A DNA stretch of 64,000 nt, taken from Anaerococcus sp. Marseille-Q5996. GTDB taxonomy: Bacteria; Bacillota; Clostridia; Tissierellales; Peptoniphilaceae. The position numbers were made by a program, and so were the translations under genes. A model generated the notes under the pieces. The model ran no database searches. It saw only the letters and a list, made by a program, of their open reading frames with translations, and was not told the origin of the DNA. Position 1 is the stretch's first letter. Every line of letters begins with the position of its first letter. The DNA lies in assembly GCF_946893725.1 (NCBI RefSeq), contig NZ_CAMPPE010000003.1, positions 1 through 64,000 on the forward strand, given 5' to 3'. Shown one piece after another: positions 34,401 through 42,767 of the stretch.

Positions 34401-35556
34401 TATAACACCTATCCAATATCCTGCAGATGATCCAGCAGGTGATATAAAAACTACCCACTTTACCTACAATATGATGCACGAAACTCTGCTAAAACTAGAT
34501 TTGCTGGGCCATGATGTGCCTTCAATTATACGTGCCCTCTATGATATGACTGGTGTTGATCCCCTAAAAATAAAAATGGATGACCAAAATGTTATGAAGA
34601 TATTTTCTTCTACAGAAACTTTGGATATTAAGCACGATTTTTCAAATAATGAGATTGGTACACTTGGTATACCAGAATTTGGAACATCTTTTGTAAGGGG
34701 TATGCTAAAGGATATAAAACTTAGCAAATTTTCTGAAATGACAAGAGTTTCTGGTCTTTCCCATGGGACTGATGTTTGGTTAAATAACGCCCAAGATCTT
34801 GTAAGAGATGGCACAGCAGGATTTGACCAAATTATTTCAACCCGTGATGACATCATGAACTCCCTTATCCAACAAGGACTGGAAAAGAAAAAATCCTTCC
34901 AAATTATGGAGATTGTTAGAAAGGGTAGGGCTTTGTCAGAAGAACAAGTAGACTATATGAGAGATAAGGGTGTACCTGAATGGTATATAGAATCTTGTCT
35001 AAAAATACAATATCTATTCCCAAAGGCACATGCAGTTGCATATTGCTTGATGTCTTATAGGATTGCATATTTTAAAGTCTATTACCCAGCCGCATTTTAT
35101 GCCACATATTTTAATACCAAACTAAATGATTTTGTATATTCAATTATCATAAATGGCCTAGAATCTATCCAAGTTGCAATCAAATCATATGGTGAAAGAT
35201 TTGACCTTACTGCAAGGGATAAGGATGTAAGAAAAGTATTAGAAGTTGCAGAAGAAATGTATGCCAGAGATATTAAAATTGATAAGGCTGATTTGTACAA
35301 ATCAGATGCTATAAAATTTATACTAAACGAAGAAAATGGATACTTAATTCCACCTTTAAGTTCTGTAGACAATGTATCAGAGGCTATGGCTCTAGATATA
35401 GTAGAAGAACGAGAAAAGGGAGAGTTCATATCTATTGAGGATTTTAATAAAAGAACAAAAGTAAATAAAAATGCTCTAGAAAGCCTAAAAACTTTTGGTA
35501 TCATAGATGGCATCCAAGAAGAAAATCAAATGAGCTTATTTGATGGGATGTTTTAG
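31432..35556 (+). CDS. polC: DNA polymerase III alpha subunit, PolC type
   Basis: A 1374-residue replicative polymerase with built-in proofreading. Order: N-terminal domain (1-180), OB domain (about 180-265), split PHP domain interrupted by the DEDD exonuclease (about 357-530; VFDLETTGLS, GQNSDFDIGF, HRASDDARA), then palm and fingers with EPDIDLNFAGEYQ. A zinc finger has CPNC and CPEC. The PHP segments are unusual: VHTKM replaces HLHT, TDTQ replaces TDH, and GGVRYF replaces GNVHY, so the metal-binding histidines are largely gone. Length is slightly below the usual ~1430. It ends the operon. Confidence 0.97.
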   Translation: MKIDLSKFVDIKENEYTITNAIYYKNKNELKLTIESDLDHFDDKVRAELDDFLSFVTLTIEFINISPDIDKDICGNDEDTSINEVEIIEDKDLGPQTKEMTEKTSDNCDEDPISDLIDQKEKDLQARISHAISHNNKEEVKEIEPVDGLDYGGKIKNDVINISEIYDKKGLRVSLIGTVYNLDVFETKNHYFIFTFDLEDSTDAISCKIFSSEKNKEKLRLLRNGVCVQVEGVLNYDDYAHEEIFTANILKEAVTSKKIDTAYEKRIELEVHTKMTNLDGFVDNSDILKVLGEWEWDAIGITDTQTLQGLPDLYSAISKTGKKMLPGAELLLVEDELRILTNLSSNPVPTTKDIKDQEFVVFDLETTGLSRFADKITEIGAVRVKNGEITEEFNELVNPEQLIPEKVIELTGITNEMVMDKPKIDEILPKFLDFAGDAILVGQNSDFDIGFVRENARNLNLDFDPIYMDTLPMARALFDDMGRFSLDKIAKKLNIPAFNHHRASDDARATAQIFIKMYKMIMEQDLDLSTINKLETHYPKAKFENFSALVYAKNEIGLKNLYKLISKSRMENFHNEAKTPISLLKEYREGLIIGSGGHEGLLFNYLVNDYPQEKIDELVDLFDFFQVEPLGIFADEVSKGRVRNLDQVIDINKKIIELAKANNKLVAATGGVRYFKPDDYILRNILHKGQYFRYHENEPLYYLRTTNEMLEGFSYLDKDTQREIVIQNPKKIADEIEDIRPIPPGTFPPVIDGSDEKLRNTCFEKAYSIYGNPLPKIVEDRLNKELNSIISNGYAVLYIIAKDLVGKSNEDGYLVGSRGSVGSSFAATMADITEVNPLSPHYVCPNCKHSEFFEEDRLGSGIDYPDKDCPECGTLMAKDGHNIPFEVFLGFEGDKEPDIDLNFAGEYQATIHRFTEELFGEGKVFRAGTIGAIQDNTAFGYIKKYTEEYGQEFTNAQIRKIQRGLKDVKRTTGQHPGGLIVVPNDIDIFDITPIQYPADDPAGDIKTTHFTYNMMHETLLKLDLLGHDVPSIIRALYDMTGVDPLKIKMDDQNVMKIFSSTETLDIKHDFSNNEIGTLGIPEFGTSFVRGMLKDIKLSKFSEMTRVSGLSHGTDVWLNNAQDLVRDGTAGFDQIISTRDDIMNSLIQQGLEKKKSFQIMEIVRKGRALSEEQVDYMRDKGVPEWYIESCLKIQYLFPKAHAVAYCLMSYRIAYFKVYYPAAFYATYFNTKLNDFVYSIIINGLESIQVAIKSYGERFDLTARDKDVRKVLEVAEEMYARDIKIDKADLYKSDAIKFILNEENGYLIPPLSSVDNVSEAMALDIVEEREKGEFISIEDFNKRTKVNKNALESLKTFGIIDGIQEENQMSLFDGMF

Positions 35557-35560
35557 TTTT

Positions 35561-35591
35561 AAACTGCTATTTTTATAATAGCAGTTTTTTT
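35561..35591 (+). terminator. Terminator after polC
   Basis: AACTGCTAT and ATAGCAGTT arms with a short loop, then a T run. Confidence 0.92.
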
Positions 35592-35646
35592 GTTTTAATT
35601 TTTTATTTAGAATTTCTAATATATATTTTGATAAAAATAAAAATGA

Positions 35647-35686
35647 TTGACTTACTATAAGTAAGGTGTTATACTAAACATAACAC
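35647..35686 (+). promoter_or_regulatory. Strong promoter with overlapping operators
   Basis: TTGACT (35647-35652), 17 bp, TATACT (35670-35675). GTGTTAT (35666-35672), 7 bp, ATAACAC (35680-35686) is a perfect inverted repeat across the -10 and start region. A second, CTTAC-TATAA-GTAAG (35651-35665), fills the spacer. Such placement suits repression by a dimeric GntR- or PadR-like protein; none is encoded next door. Confidence 0.75.
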
Positions 35687-35714
35687 ACTAGTGCTATTGA
35701 ATTTGGAGGTTATT

Positions 35715-37943
35715 ATGAAAAGGAGTATAAGTGACAAGTTACTTATAGTTTTGATAGTCATACAATCAATAATATTTGCTGTAGTAACAAGCCTTTATCT
35801 AGATCAAAAATATACGGAAAATTTTGATAATTTAGTTAGCGATTACAAAGAGGTCTCTATAAATAATATTGATATAACTAAAGGCAATGAAGTAGGAGAT
35901 TACATAGATGATTTTTTAAAGGAAAACCAGGCACTAATGATAAAAAAAGTCGAAGGTACTGACTATACTGGAAGAAAGTTACTACACGGATACTGGATGA
36001 GTGGGGACTACGAAGCTAATAAAGAAAAATTAAATTTAGAATTTCTAGACAAGCAATATGCTTCAGATAATAGTTTTAAAAATTTAGATAAGGGTGGGAC
36101 TATTGGTTTGCTAGAAGGAGATTATAGTATGATAGAGTCCACTCCTAGATTTATTTTAGGGGATAGTTATTTTTTTATAAATTTAACTGGAACTGGAAAA
36201 ATTGGAGGGTTTAACGGCGAATATAAGCTAGTTGGTCTAGATGATAAAGGTGTAAATAGATTTTATGAAGGTTTATCTAAAGTAACCGGCCTAAGTGTAG
36301 ATGAGATTAAAACTTCAAATGGTGGCTCGGCTGTAATGGGAGGCGGATTTTCTCTTAGTTTTATAATTATCTATGCAATTTTGACTCTAGTAATCATCAC
36401 AATTTTAACAACTACAACTGTGGCTTCACTAAAAGATATGGGAGTCTACCTGCTCCAAGGTTGGTCTAAAAAATCTTATATAAAAAGTATATACGAACCT
36501 ATAAATAAAATAGCATATTTTTCACCACTTTTATTTATTCCCTATGGCTTTATCTTAACTATGGGAAGCTTTAATACTTTAAAATTTTACTCGGTATTTT
36601 TGCTAGCAGGGATAATAAATCTAGCTATATTTTTACTTTTTGAATTTTTAATATCACTAATCTTAAGAACTGTTAAGCCAATAGATGCTATCCATGGCAG
36701 GACATCAAAAAAGGGCTTACTTATTTTTGGCATAATTTTATTTATGATATTTAATACTTCAACAAGTGCCTTATCCTTTATGGATATAGATAATATGATA
36801 ATCGAGTTAAAAGATCAGATAGTTACTAAAAATGAATGGGAAAATGTATCTGATTATTATGTAAGTACTTCTTTTTACGAAGGAGATGATTTTGAGGGTG
36901 ATCACTCTCGTACTCCTATGAGTTTTCACAGAGATTTTTATAAATTTTATGAGTCTATAGAAAATGAGGATGGAGTTAAATTTATAAGTACAGACTTTCG
37001 TAGAAAAAATTGGAATAAAGAAGTGAAAGAAATGGGGCTATATAATCATGCACCTAATTTTTCTTATCTCTTATTTACTGCTAATAAAAATTATATAGAA
37101 GATGATATGCAAGTAAAAGTGACAGATGAAATGGAAAATTTTGCTAATGAAGGTTATAGAGTTTATCTGATACCAAAAAGTTTTTCAAAAGAAGATAGAA
37201 AGTCCTTGGAGACATCTTTAACAGAGATGGATGAAAAAATGTTTCTTGATGACACTGATGATAGCGATAGGGAAAATTTTGATATAAAGTTTAAAGGGAT
37301 TAAGTTCTTTAGCTATGATAATAATAAAGATTATTTTGCCTATCCAAGCAACATTGATGATGAAATGTTTGGTGAAGAATTTCCGGTTACATCTAAAAAT
37401 CCAGTTATAAACTATGTTAATACTAATAATATGAGTGTTCTTGAAACATTAAATTTAGTAACTGGTGGAGAAACTAATTCAGAAATAAAATTAAATCAAG
37501 AGGCTTATGATAAGTTTGTAAATAATGAATACTATAAAAAATATGATATTGATGATAATAAACCTGAATTTGTTCAAATAAGAGAACTGATAGGTGGCAT
37601 GATTAGAAGTCTAACTCAAGCTATCTTTACATTTTTATTAGTTGGACTACTATTTTTTGGGATATCGGCAGCGATATTATCTGCACTCATAAACCTTTAT
37701 AGGGAGATCTACCTAGAAGAAGTAAATATCAAAAAGTTCTTAGGCTATGATAATAAAAAAATATATAAGACAATTTATATAATGGTTATAGTTGCAAGTA
37801 TTATAAACTTAATAATTGCAATATTTAATGGGTCAATATTTGGTATATCTTTTGGTATCATTTTTGCTATAATTGAGCTAATGCTATTAAAAAAGTTTAC
37901 CAATAAAAATCAGTTTGAAATGCTAGTAGAGTTTTTAAAATAG
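35715..37943 (+). CDS. Lactococcin-972-type associated 7-TM membrane protein
   Basis: A 742-residue membrane protein: one segment near 8-28, a ~180-residue external domain, four segments at about 215-345, a second external domain of ~260 residues, and three C-terminal segments. This FtsX-like plan, followed by a 214-residue ABC ATPase, is that of the bacteriocin-associated (DUF1430, lactococcin 972 group) immunity/transport pair. The start at 35715 has GGAGG; an earlier in-frame codon is not supported. I see no lactococcin-like precursor gene nearby, so the pair may protect against, or export, something encoded elsewhere. Confidence 0.7.
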   Translation: MKRSISDKLLIVLIVIQSIIFAVVTSLYLDQKYTENFDNLVSDYKEVSINNIDITKGNEVGDYIDDFLKENQALMIKKVEGTDYTGRKLLHGYWMSGDYEANKEKLNLEFLDKQYASDNSFKNLDKGGTIGLLEGDYSMIESTPRFILGDSYFFINLTGTGKIGGFNGEYKLVGLDDKGVNRFYEGLSKVTGLSVDEIKTSNGGSAVMGGGFSLSFIIIYAILTLVIITILTTTTVASLKDMGVYLLQGWSKKSYIKSIYEPINKIAYFSPLLFIPYGFILTMGSFNTLKFYSVFLLAGIINLAIFLLFEFLISLILRTVKPIDAIHGRTSKKGLLIFGIILFMIFNTSTSALSFMDIDNMIIELKDQIVTKNEWENVSDYYVSTSFYEGDDFEGDHSRTPMSFHRDFYKFYESIENEDGVKFISTDFRRKNWNKEVKEMGLYNHAPNFSYLLFTANKNYIEDDMQVKVTDEMENFANEGYRVYLIPKSFSKEDRKSLETSLTEMDEKMFLDDTDDSDRENFDIKFKGIKFFSYDNNKDYFAYPSNIDDEMFGEEFPVTSKNPVINYVNTNNMSVLETLNLVTGGETNSEIKLNQEAYDKFVNNEYYKKYDIDDNKPEFVQIRELIGGMIRSLTQAIFTFLLVGLLFFGISAAILSALINLYREIYLEEVNIKKFLGYDNKKIYKTIYIMVIVASIINLIIAIFNGSIFGISFGIIFAIIELMLLKKFTNKNQFEMLVEFLK

Positions 37944-37952
37944 GGGATAAAA

Positions 37953-38597
37953 ATGAAACACATAGAATTAAATAATATTTCTAAGGCTTATGGTAATAGA
38001 AAAATAATAGATGATTTATCATTTTCAATAGATGAAAATGAGATAGTAGCGATAGTTGGAAAAAGTGGATCAGGCAAATCAACTCTTTTAAATATGATTG
38101 GACTTTTAGAAACTTATGATAGTGGAGAGATCTTACTAAAAGGAGAAAAACTTCCTAATCTTAATAGTAAAGAAGCTACATTATTAAGGAGAAATGAAAT
38201 AAATTATCTTTTTCAAACAAATGCTTTGATAAGTGAAAAAACTGTTAGGGAAAATCTAAAGCTAGCTATGGAGTATGTAGATATAAAAGATGAGGAGAAA
38301 TTTGAAAAAATAAGTGAGGTATTAGATAGACTAGATATTTTAGATACAATAGACCAAAAGGCAAATACTGTATCAGGGGGAGAAGCTCAAAGAGTAGCCC
38401 TTGCTAGGTGTATTTTAAAACCTGGTGATTTGATTTTGGCAGATGAGCCAACTGGTTCATTAGATCCAAAGATGAGTGACAAAGTGTTTTCTTTACTTTT
38501 AGGTTTAAGAAATGATTATAATAAAACGATACTAGTTGTAACCCATGACATGGATATAGCTAAAAAATGTGATAGGATGATAGACATAAATAAATAG
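37953..38597 (+). CDS. ABC transporter ATP-binding protein (lactococcin 972 group)
   Basis: A 214-residue ATPase of the MacB/LolD-like type. Walker A is GKSGSGKST, the Q-loop region FQTNALISEKTVRENL is typical of bacteriocin-associated members, the signature is VSGGEAQRVALAR, and Walker B is LILADEPTGSLDP. It starts nine bases after the membrane-protein gene and is surely its partner. Confidence 0.9.
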   Translation: MKHIELNNISKAYGNRKIIDDLSFSIDENEIVAIVGKSGSGKSTLLNMIGLLETYDSGEILLKGEKLPNLNSKEATLLRRNEINYLFQTNALISEKTVRENLKLAMEYVDIKDEEKFEKISEVLDRLDILDTIDQKANTVSGGEAQRVALARCILKPGDLILADEPTGSLDPKMSDKVFSLLLGLRNDYNKTILVVTHDMDIAKKCDRMIDINK

Positions 38598-38605
38598 CAA
38601 ATAAA

Positions 38606-38637
38606 AAATTCCATTTTTTTATAAATGGAATTTTTTT
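38606..38637. terminator. Terminator, probably bidirectional
   Basis: AAATTCCATTT and AAATGGAATTT arms followed by a T run. It lies between the ABC gene and the convergent small gene. Confidence 0.85.
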
Positions 38638-38947
38638 ATGAATTCAAAGGTGAAAACTCTGTTGCTGTATAAAAACTTTTTATCTTACCTATGCCAAAAA
38701 CTGATATTTCTACCTCTGGATAGTTCATAAGTAGGGAGTCAAGTTTTGGATCATAATAAGTGGTTACTATCCCGGAGTATTCTTTTTTTAATTTATCTTC
38801 ATTAGCTCCCTTTTGACTTATTTTTAACTTTATAGATCCTAAATCACAGCAACCCATTCCTCTTTCGATATCTTCTCTTATAAAGATTTTTTCTATATTA
38901 TTTTTCTTTATATAATCTCTTGCTTTTTTTGTATATATAAATCTCAT
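38636..38947 (-). CDS. Small protein with CysCys motif, HesB-like or CC/Se family
   Basis: A 103-residue protein. KARDYIKKNN at the start and GMGCCDLGSIKLKI in the middle match the CC/Se-motif group of small HesB-related proteins, in which a Cys-Cys or Cys-selenocysteine pair is conserved. The C-terminal half has YDPKLDSLLMNYPEVEISVFG, similar to the closing part of that group. AAAGG lies upstream of the ATG. Function is unknown; a role in iron-sulfur or redox chemistry is only suggested by the fold. Confidence 0.6.
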   Translation of the reverse strand: MRFIYTKKARDYIKKNNIEKIFIREDIERGMGCCDLGSIKLKISQKGANEDKLKKEYSGIVTTYYDPKLDSLLMNYPEVEISVFGIGKIKSFYTATEFSPLNS

Positions 38948-38957
38948 TTTGTATCCT

Positions 38958-38988
38958 TTAAAAAAGGGGGAGAATAGTTCTCCCCAAT
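38958..38988 (-). terminator. Terminator after the cstA-family gene
   Basis: On the minus strand: GGGGAGAA, CTA loop, TTCTCCCC, then T6. Confidence 0.88.
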
Positions 38989-38995
38989 TTTTATT

Positions 38996-40450
38996 TTAGT
39001 TTAATATGATATTTGCAATTCTATCTTGATTTTTACGAGCTTTCCTAACTGTTAGAACAGCTATTACTAAACTGATAATTGCTCCTAAGATGTATGCAAT
39101 ATTATAATCAGCACCAAATCCTACTCCCTTATCAGAAATGATAAATGCAAATACTATGAATGCATAGAATAATTCTGGTATTAATGCAATCCAGTAATTG
39201 TTATGGTTATTTAATAGATAGCTTGTTGCAGTTGCTAGAGCAAAGATTGCTACTAATTGGTTTGTAAATCCGAAGTATCTCCACAATAAGTTGAATCCGT
39301 TTGGATCATTTTTAGCCCATACTAGGATTAGGATAGCTGGGATAAATAGTACTGCAGCAACAGCAATTCTTTTTGCAGGAACTTTTTGATCGATATTTAA
39401 TTCTTCAGCTACGATTAATCTTAATGATCTAAATGCAGTATCTCCAGATGTGATTGGAAGTACGATAACCCCGATAATTGCTAGAAGACCACCAATATTA
39501 CCCATGAAATATTTTGAAATTTCTCCTACCATTAAAGTAGCTCTTGTATCTAATGGAACGATTCCTTGTGAGAATATTACCATTGCACCAGCAGCCCAAA
39601 CCATAGCAATGATACCTTCAGCAATCATTGTTGAGTAGAATGTTGCTCTATTTTCTCTTTCGCTTGCAACAGTTCTTGAAACAAGTGTAACTTGAGAACC
39701 ATGGAAACCAGAAAGGATACCACAAGCGACAGTAATAAAGAATGCTGGTATAAACCTTTGACCAAGTGGATGTTCACTTAAGTATCCAGCACCTTGAAAT
39801 TCTAAATGAGATGCACCTTTTGTAAGAACTCCAAATAAAACTCCGATAGCTGAAATAATTAAAAATGCACCAAATAGAGGATAGATTCTACCGATAAGTT
39901 GGTCAATTGGAAGTACTGTAGAAAGAATGTAGTAAGCAAATATTACACCATATATAATCCAAATTCCTTGAGAGCCTTCAGAAAGACCAATTATATCATT
40001 GGCAAGTAAGTCCCCAGGTGTGTAAACGAAAACAGTACCTGTTAATAGAAGTAAGATTCCGATAACTACATTATAAATTTTTCTAGTACCATTACCTAAA
40101 TATTTACCTACAAGTTTTGGAACTTGAGCTCCACCGTTTCTCATTGACATAGTACCTACTAAAAAGTCGTGAGTAGCACCTGCTATAACACAACCAATTG
40201 GAATTGCTAAAAAGGCAATTTTTCCAAAAAGTATACCTTGGATAGGTCCTAAGATTGGGCCAGTACCTGCAATATTTAGTAAGTTAATTAGCCAGTTTTT
40301 CCATTTTGGCATAGCAACAAAGTCGATACCATCAGCTTTTGATACTGCTGGTGTTGGTCTATCATCTAAATCTAGTTGGCTTTCAACATATTTTGAATAA
40401 AAGTAACCACCAACTAAGAGGATAAAAATACCAATTAAAAATAATACCAT
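38996..40450 (-). CDS. CstA-family carrier (carbon starvation protein)
   Basis: A 484-residue membrane protein with about 13 hydrophobic segments. The N-terminal NIAGTGPILGPIQG and GAxHDFLVGTMSMRNGG, and the FHGSQVTLVSRT segment, are signatures of the CstA/BtsT family. Members take up pyruvate or peptides; short forms of ~480 residues like this one are common in Firmicutes. AGGAGG precedes the start. It is a single-gene unit with its own terminator. Substrate is not determined by the sequence. Confidence 0.9.
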   Translation of the reverse strand: MVLFLIGIFILLVGGYFYSKYVESQLDLDDRPTPAVSKADGIDFVAMPKWKNWLINLLNIAGTGPILGPIQGILFGKIAFLAIPIGCVIAGATHDFLVGTMSMRNGGAQVPKLVGKYLGNGTRKIYNVVIGILLLLTGTVFVYTPGDLLANDIIGLSEGSQGIWIIYGVIFAYYILSTVLPIDQLIGRIYPLFGAFLIISAIGVLFGVLTKGASHLEFQGAGYLSEHPLGQRFIPAFFITVACGILSGFHGSQVTLVSRTVASERENRATFYSTMIAEGIIAMVWAAGAMVIFSQGIVPLDTRATLMVGEISKYFMGNIGGLLAIIGVIVLPITSGDTAFRSLRLIVAEELNIDQKVPAKRIAVAAVLFIPAILILVWAKNDPNGFNLLWRYFGFTNQLVAIFALATATSYLLNNHNNYWIALIPELFYAFIVFAFIISDKGVGFGADYNIAYILGAIISLVIAVLTVRKARKNQDRIANIILN

Positions 40451-40572
40451 ATAAACCTCCTAATAATAATATGTATTATGTAGCTATATTATAAACTTAA
40501 TTAAGAGATAAAAGCAAATTTTTCGTAAAAAATTTATCAATAAAAGCTGAGCTTGCATTAGATTATATATTA

Positions 40573-40637
40573 TTGAATAAAGTAAGCATTGCAGTATAAT
40601 ATCTCTATCAAAGAGTGGGCAAGGTATCCGCTCTTTT
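40573..40637 (+). promoter_or_regulatory. Promoter and leader hairpin of the rimP-nusA operon
   Basis: TTGAAT (40573-40578), 16 bp, TATAAT (40595-40600). A few bases later AAAGAG and CTCTTT arms (40610-40615, 40631-40636) with an inner GG/CC pair form a hairpin followed by TTTT. It resembles an attenuator at the head of this operon, which encodes NusA, a termination factor; feedback is a plausible inference. Confidence 0.6.
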
Positions 40638-40663
40638 AATCTGTATAGGCAAAGGATGGTAAG

Positions 40664-41107
40664 ATGGATTTAATAACAAACCTAAAAGAAACCTTTGAAG
40701 ATGATATTAATAACTTAGGATACGAATTAGTTGATATAGAATTTAGAACAACAAAAGATGGTAAAACATTGACATTTTTTATCTACGACCAAGATGGCAT
40801 AACAATCGATGATTGTGAAAAAGTTAGTACTTTTTTAGATGAGAAATTAGATGAACTTGACCTTATCAAGGGCCAATATTACCTAGAAGTTTCCTCTCAA
40901 GACCTATCAAGACCATTAAAAACAGATAGGGACCTAGAAAGAAATGCTAGCGAACTTTTAAAAGTAACTATGAAAAATGGAGAAAGTTTTCTAGGTCACA
41001 TAGATGAAATAAATGAAAAAACTTATGTTTTTACTCTTAATGAAGATGAGGAAATAGAAGTAGAAAAAGAAGATATCAAGCAAATAAAAATTGAGATTGT
41101 GTTTTAA
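40664..41107 (+). CDS. rimP: Ribosome maturation factor RimP
   Basis: A 147-residue protein needed for 30S subunit maturation. YELVDIEFRTTKDGKTLTFF and DDCEKVSTFLDEKLDE, then YYLEVSSQDLSRPLKTDRDLER, are the conserved N-domain; the C-domain is a small SH3-like barrel. It opens the operon and is nine bases upstream of nusA. Confidence 0.95.
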   Translation: MDLITNLKETFEDDINNLGYELVDIEFRTTKDGKTLTFFIYDQDGITIDDCEKVSTFLDEKLDELDLIKGQYYLEVSSQDLSRPLKTDRDLERNASELLKVTMKNGESFLGHIDEINEKTYVFTLNEDEEIEVEKEDIKQIKIEIVF

Positions 41108-41116
41108 GGAGAACAT

Positions 41117-42487
41117 ATGAATGAAGAGTTTATACTAGCCTTAGAAGAGCTGGAAAAGGATAAAAACATTGATAAAGATGTCATCTTAGATGCGTTAGAA
41201 AAAGCCCTAGTAAAAAGTTATCAAAAAAATTATGACAATGCAGAAAATGTAGATGTCATAGTTGATAAGCAAACAGGGGATATAGAGGTTTTTGCTTTAA
41301 GAGAAGTTGTAGATGATGTAAATGATAACATCAACGAAATTTCTCTAAAAGAAGCAAAAGAAGAAGTTGATAGCAATCTAGAAATAGGTGATGTTGCAAG
41401 AATAAAAATTGCTCCAAAAAACTTTGGCAGAGTTGCAGCACAAACTGCTAGAAATATTGTTATCCAAAAAATTAGAGATGCCCAAAGAGATTCTGTTTAT
41501 GGAGAGTACCTAGATCGTGAAAATGAAATGATAACAGGAACTATCCAAAGACAAGATAATTATAATCTTTATGTAAACTTAGATAAAATAGAAGGGATTG
41601 TTCCAGTTAAGGAACAAGTTGTTAATGAGAGATACATCCCAAATGAAAGGATGAAATTTCTAATAAAAGATGTTAAAAATTCATCAAAAGAACCACAAAT
41701 TATCCTATCTCGTACAAGTGAAAATCTTGTTACAAGACTTTTTGAACTAGAAGTACCAGAAATTACTGAAGGGGTGATTGAAATTTACTCAATTGCCCGT
41801 GAAGCTGGATCTCGTACAAAAATTGCAGTCTTCTCAAACGATGAAGCAATAGACCCAGTTGGCGCTTGTATTGGATATAAGGGAGCTCGTGTAAATTCAA
41901 TAGTTGAAGAGCTTCAAAATGAAAAAATAGATATTATAAATTACAACAAGGACATAGAAGAATTCATTTCAAATGCCCTATCTCCAGCAGATATAATTGA
42001 AGTTTTGACAAATGAAAAAAATAAACAATCTCTAGTTGTGGTAAATGACCAACAACTATCCCTTGCTATTGGTAAGGAAGGGCAGAACGCAAGACTTGCA
42101 GCAAGACTTACAGGCTGGAAAATAGATATAAAATCAAAAGAAGATTTCGATACTATGACAAATGAAGATATCGATGAAATTTTAGGTTTAAACGAGAAGA
42201 TGGAAGAAGATGCTATCATAGATGAAAATTTAATTGATAACCCAGATGAAATCACTGAGGATATGGCAGCTGAAGATGAGAAAATCATAGAAGAAGCCAG
42301 TGAAGAACTTTCTGATCAAGAGCTTGAAGATATTACAAGTGATACATTAGAAGAAATCTATGATGATCAAAACGATGAATTAACTAATCAAATCGAAATA
42401 GAAGATAGTGAATTAGATGAAGTTTATACTGATGAATCTGACCTTGTTCCAAACAGGGAAAGTGACAAAGAAGAAGAGGATCAGTAA
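41117..42487 (+). CDS. nusA: Transcription termination/antitermination protein NusA
   Basis: A 456-residue RNA polymerase partner. The N-terminal domain (1-125), S1 domain (about 130-205) and two KH domains (GACIGYKGARVNSI; LAIGKEGQNARLAARLTGW) are in order. After about 350 residues comes a ~100-residue highly acidic tail, longer than in B. subtilis NusA, which ends near 370. GGAG precedes the start. Confidence 0.96.
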   Translation: MNEEFILALEELEKDKNIDKDVILDALEKALVKSYQKNYDNAENVDVIVDKQTGDIEVFALREVVDDVNDNINEISLKEAKEEVDSNLEIGDVARIKIAPKNFGRVAAQTARNIVIQKIRDAQRDSVYGEYLDRENEMITGTIQRQDNYNLYVNLDKIEGIVPVKEQVVNERYIPNERMKFLIKDVKNSSKEPQIILSRTSENLVTRLFELEVPEITEGVIEIYSIAREAGSRTKIAVFSNDEAIDPVGACIGYKGARVNSIVEELQNEKIDIINYNKDIEEFISNALSPADIIEVLTNEKNKQSLVVVNDQQLSLAIGKEGQNARLAARLTGWKIDIKSKEDFDTMTNEDIDEILGLNEKMEEDAIIDENLIDNPDEITEDMAAEDEKIIEEASEELSDQELEDITSDTLEEIYDDQNDELTNQIEIEDSELDEVYTDESDLVPNRESDKEEEDQ

Positions 42488-42490
42488 AAA

Positions 42491-42757
42491 ATGAAGAAGA
42501 CAAAAAAGATTCCCCAAAGAAAATGTATTAATTGCGGAAATCTTTTCGATAAAAACGACCTTCTAAGAGTTGTAAATAACAAGGAATTAGGGGTTGTTAT
42601 TGATGAAAGTGGAAAACTTAACGGACGAGGCGCATATATTTGTAAAAATAGTGATTGTCTTTCAGATGTTAAGAAAAATAATAAGCTTAATCGTGTATTT
42701 AAACAAAAAATAGATGACAAACTTTACGAGGAGTTAGAAGCTTATGAAGTAAAATGA
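42491..42757 (+). CDS. rnpM: YlxR family RNA-binding protein (RnpM)
   Basis: An 88-residue protein with PQRKCINCGN, then LLRVV, and GRGAYICKNSDCL near the middle, the YlxR signature with two Cys pairs. In B. subtilis this protein binds RNase P RNA and modulates it. It starts four bases after nusA. ylxQ, the L7Ae-like gene often found next, is absent here. Confidence 0.92.
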   Translation: MKKTKKIPQRKCINCGNLFDKNDLLRVVNNKELGVVIDESGKLNGRGAYICKNSDCLSDVKKNNKLNRVFKQKIDDKLYEELEAYEVK

Positions 42758-42767
42758 GGTGAAATAG

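Noticed and set aside
35097..35513. 138-residue reverse-strand frame
   Set aside because: Shadow of polC; no start signal and no domain.
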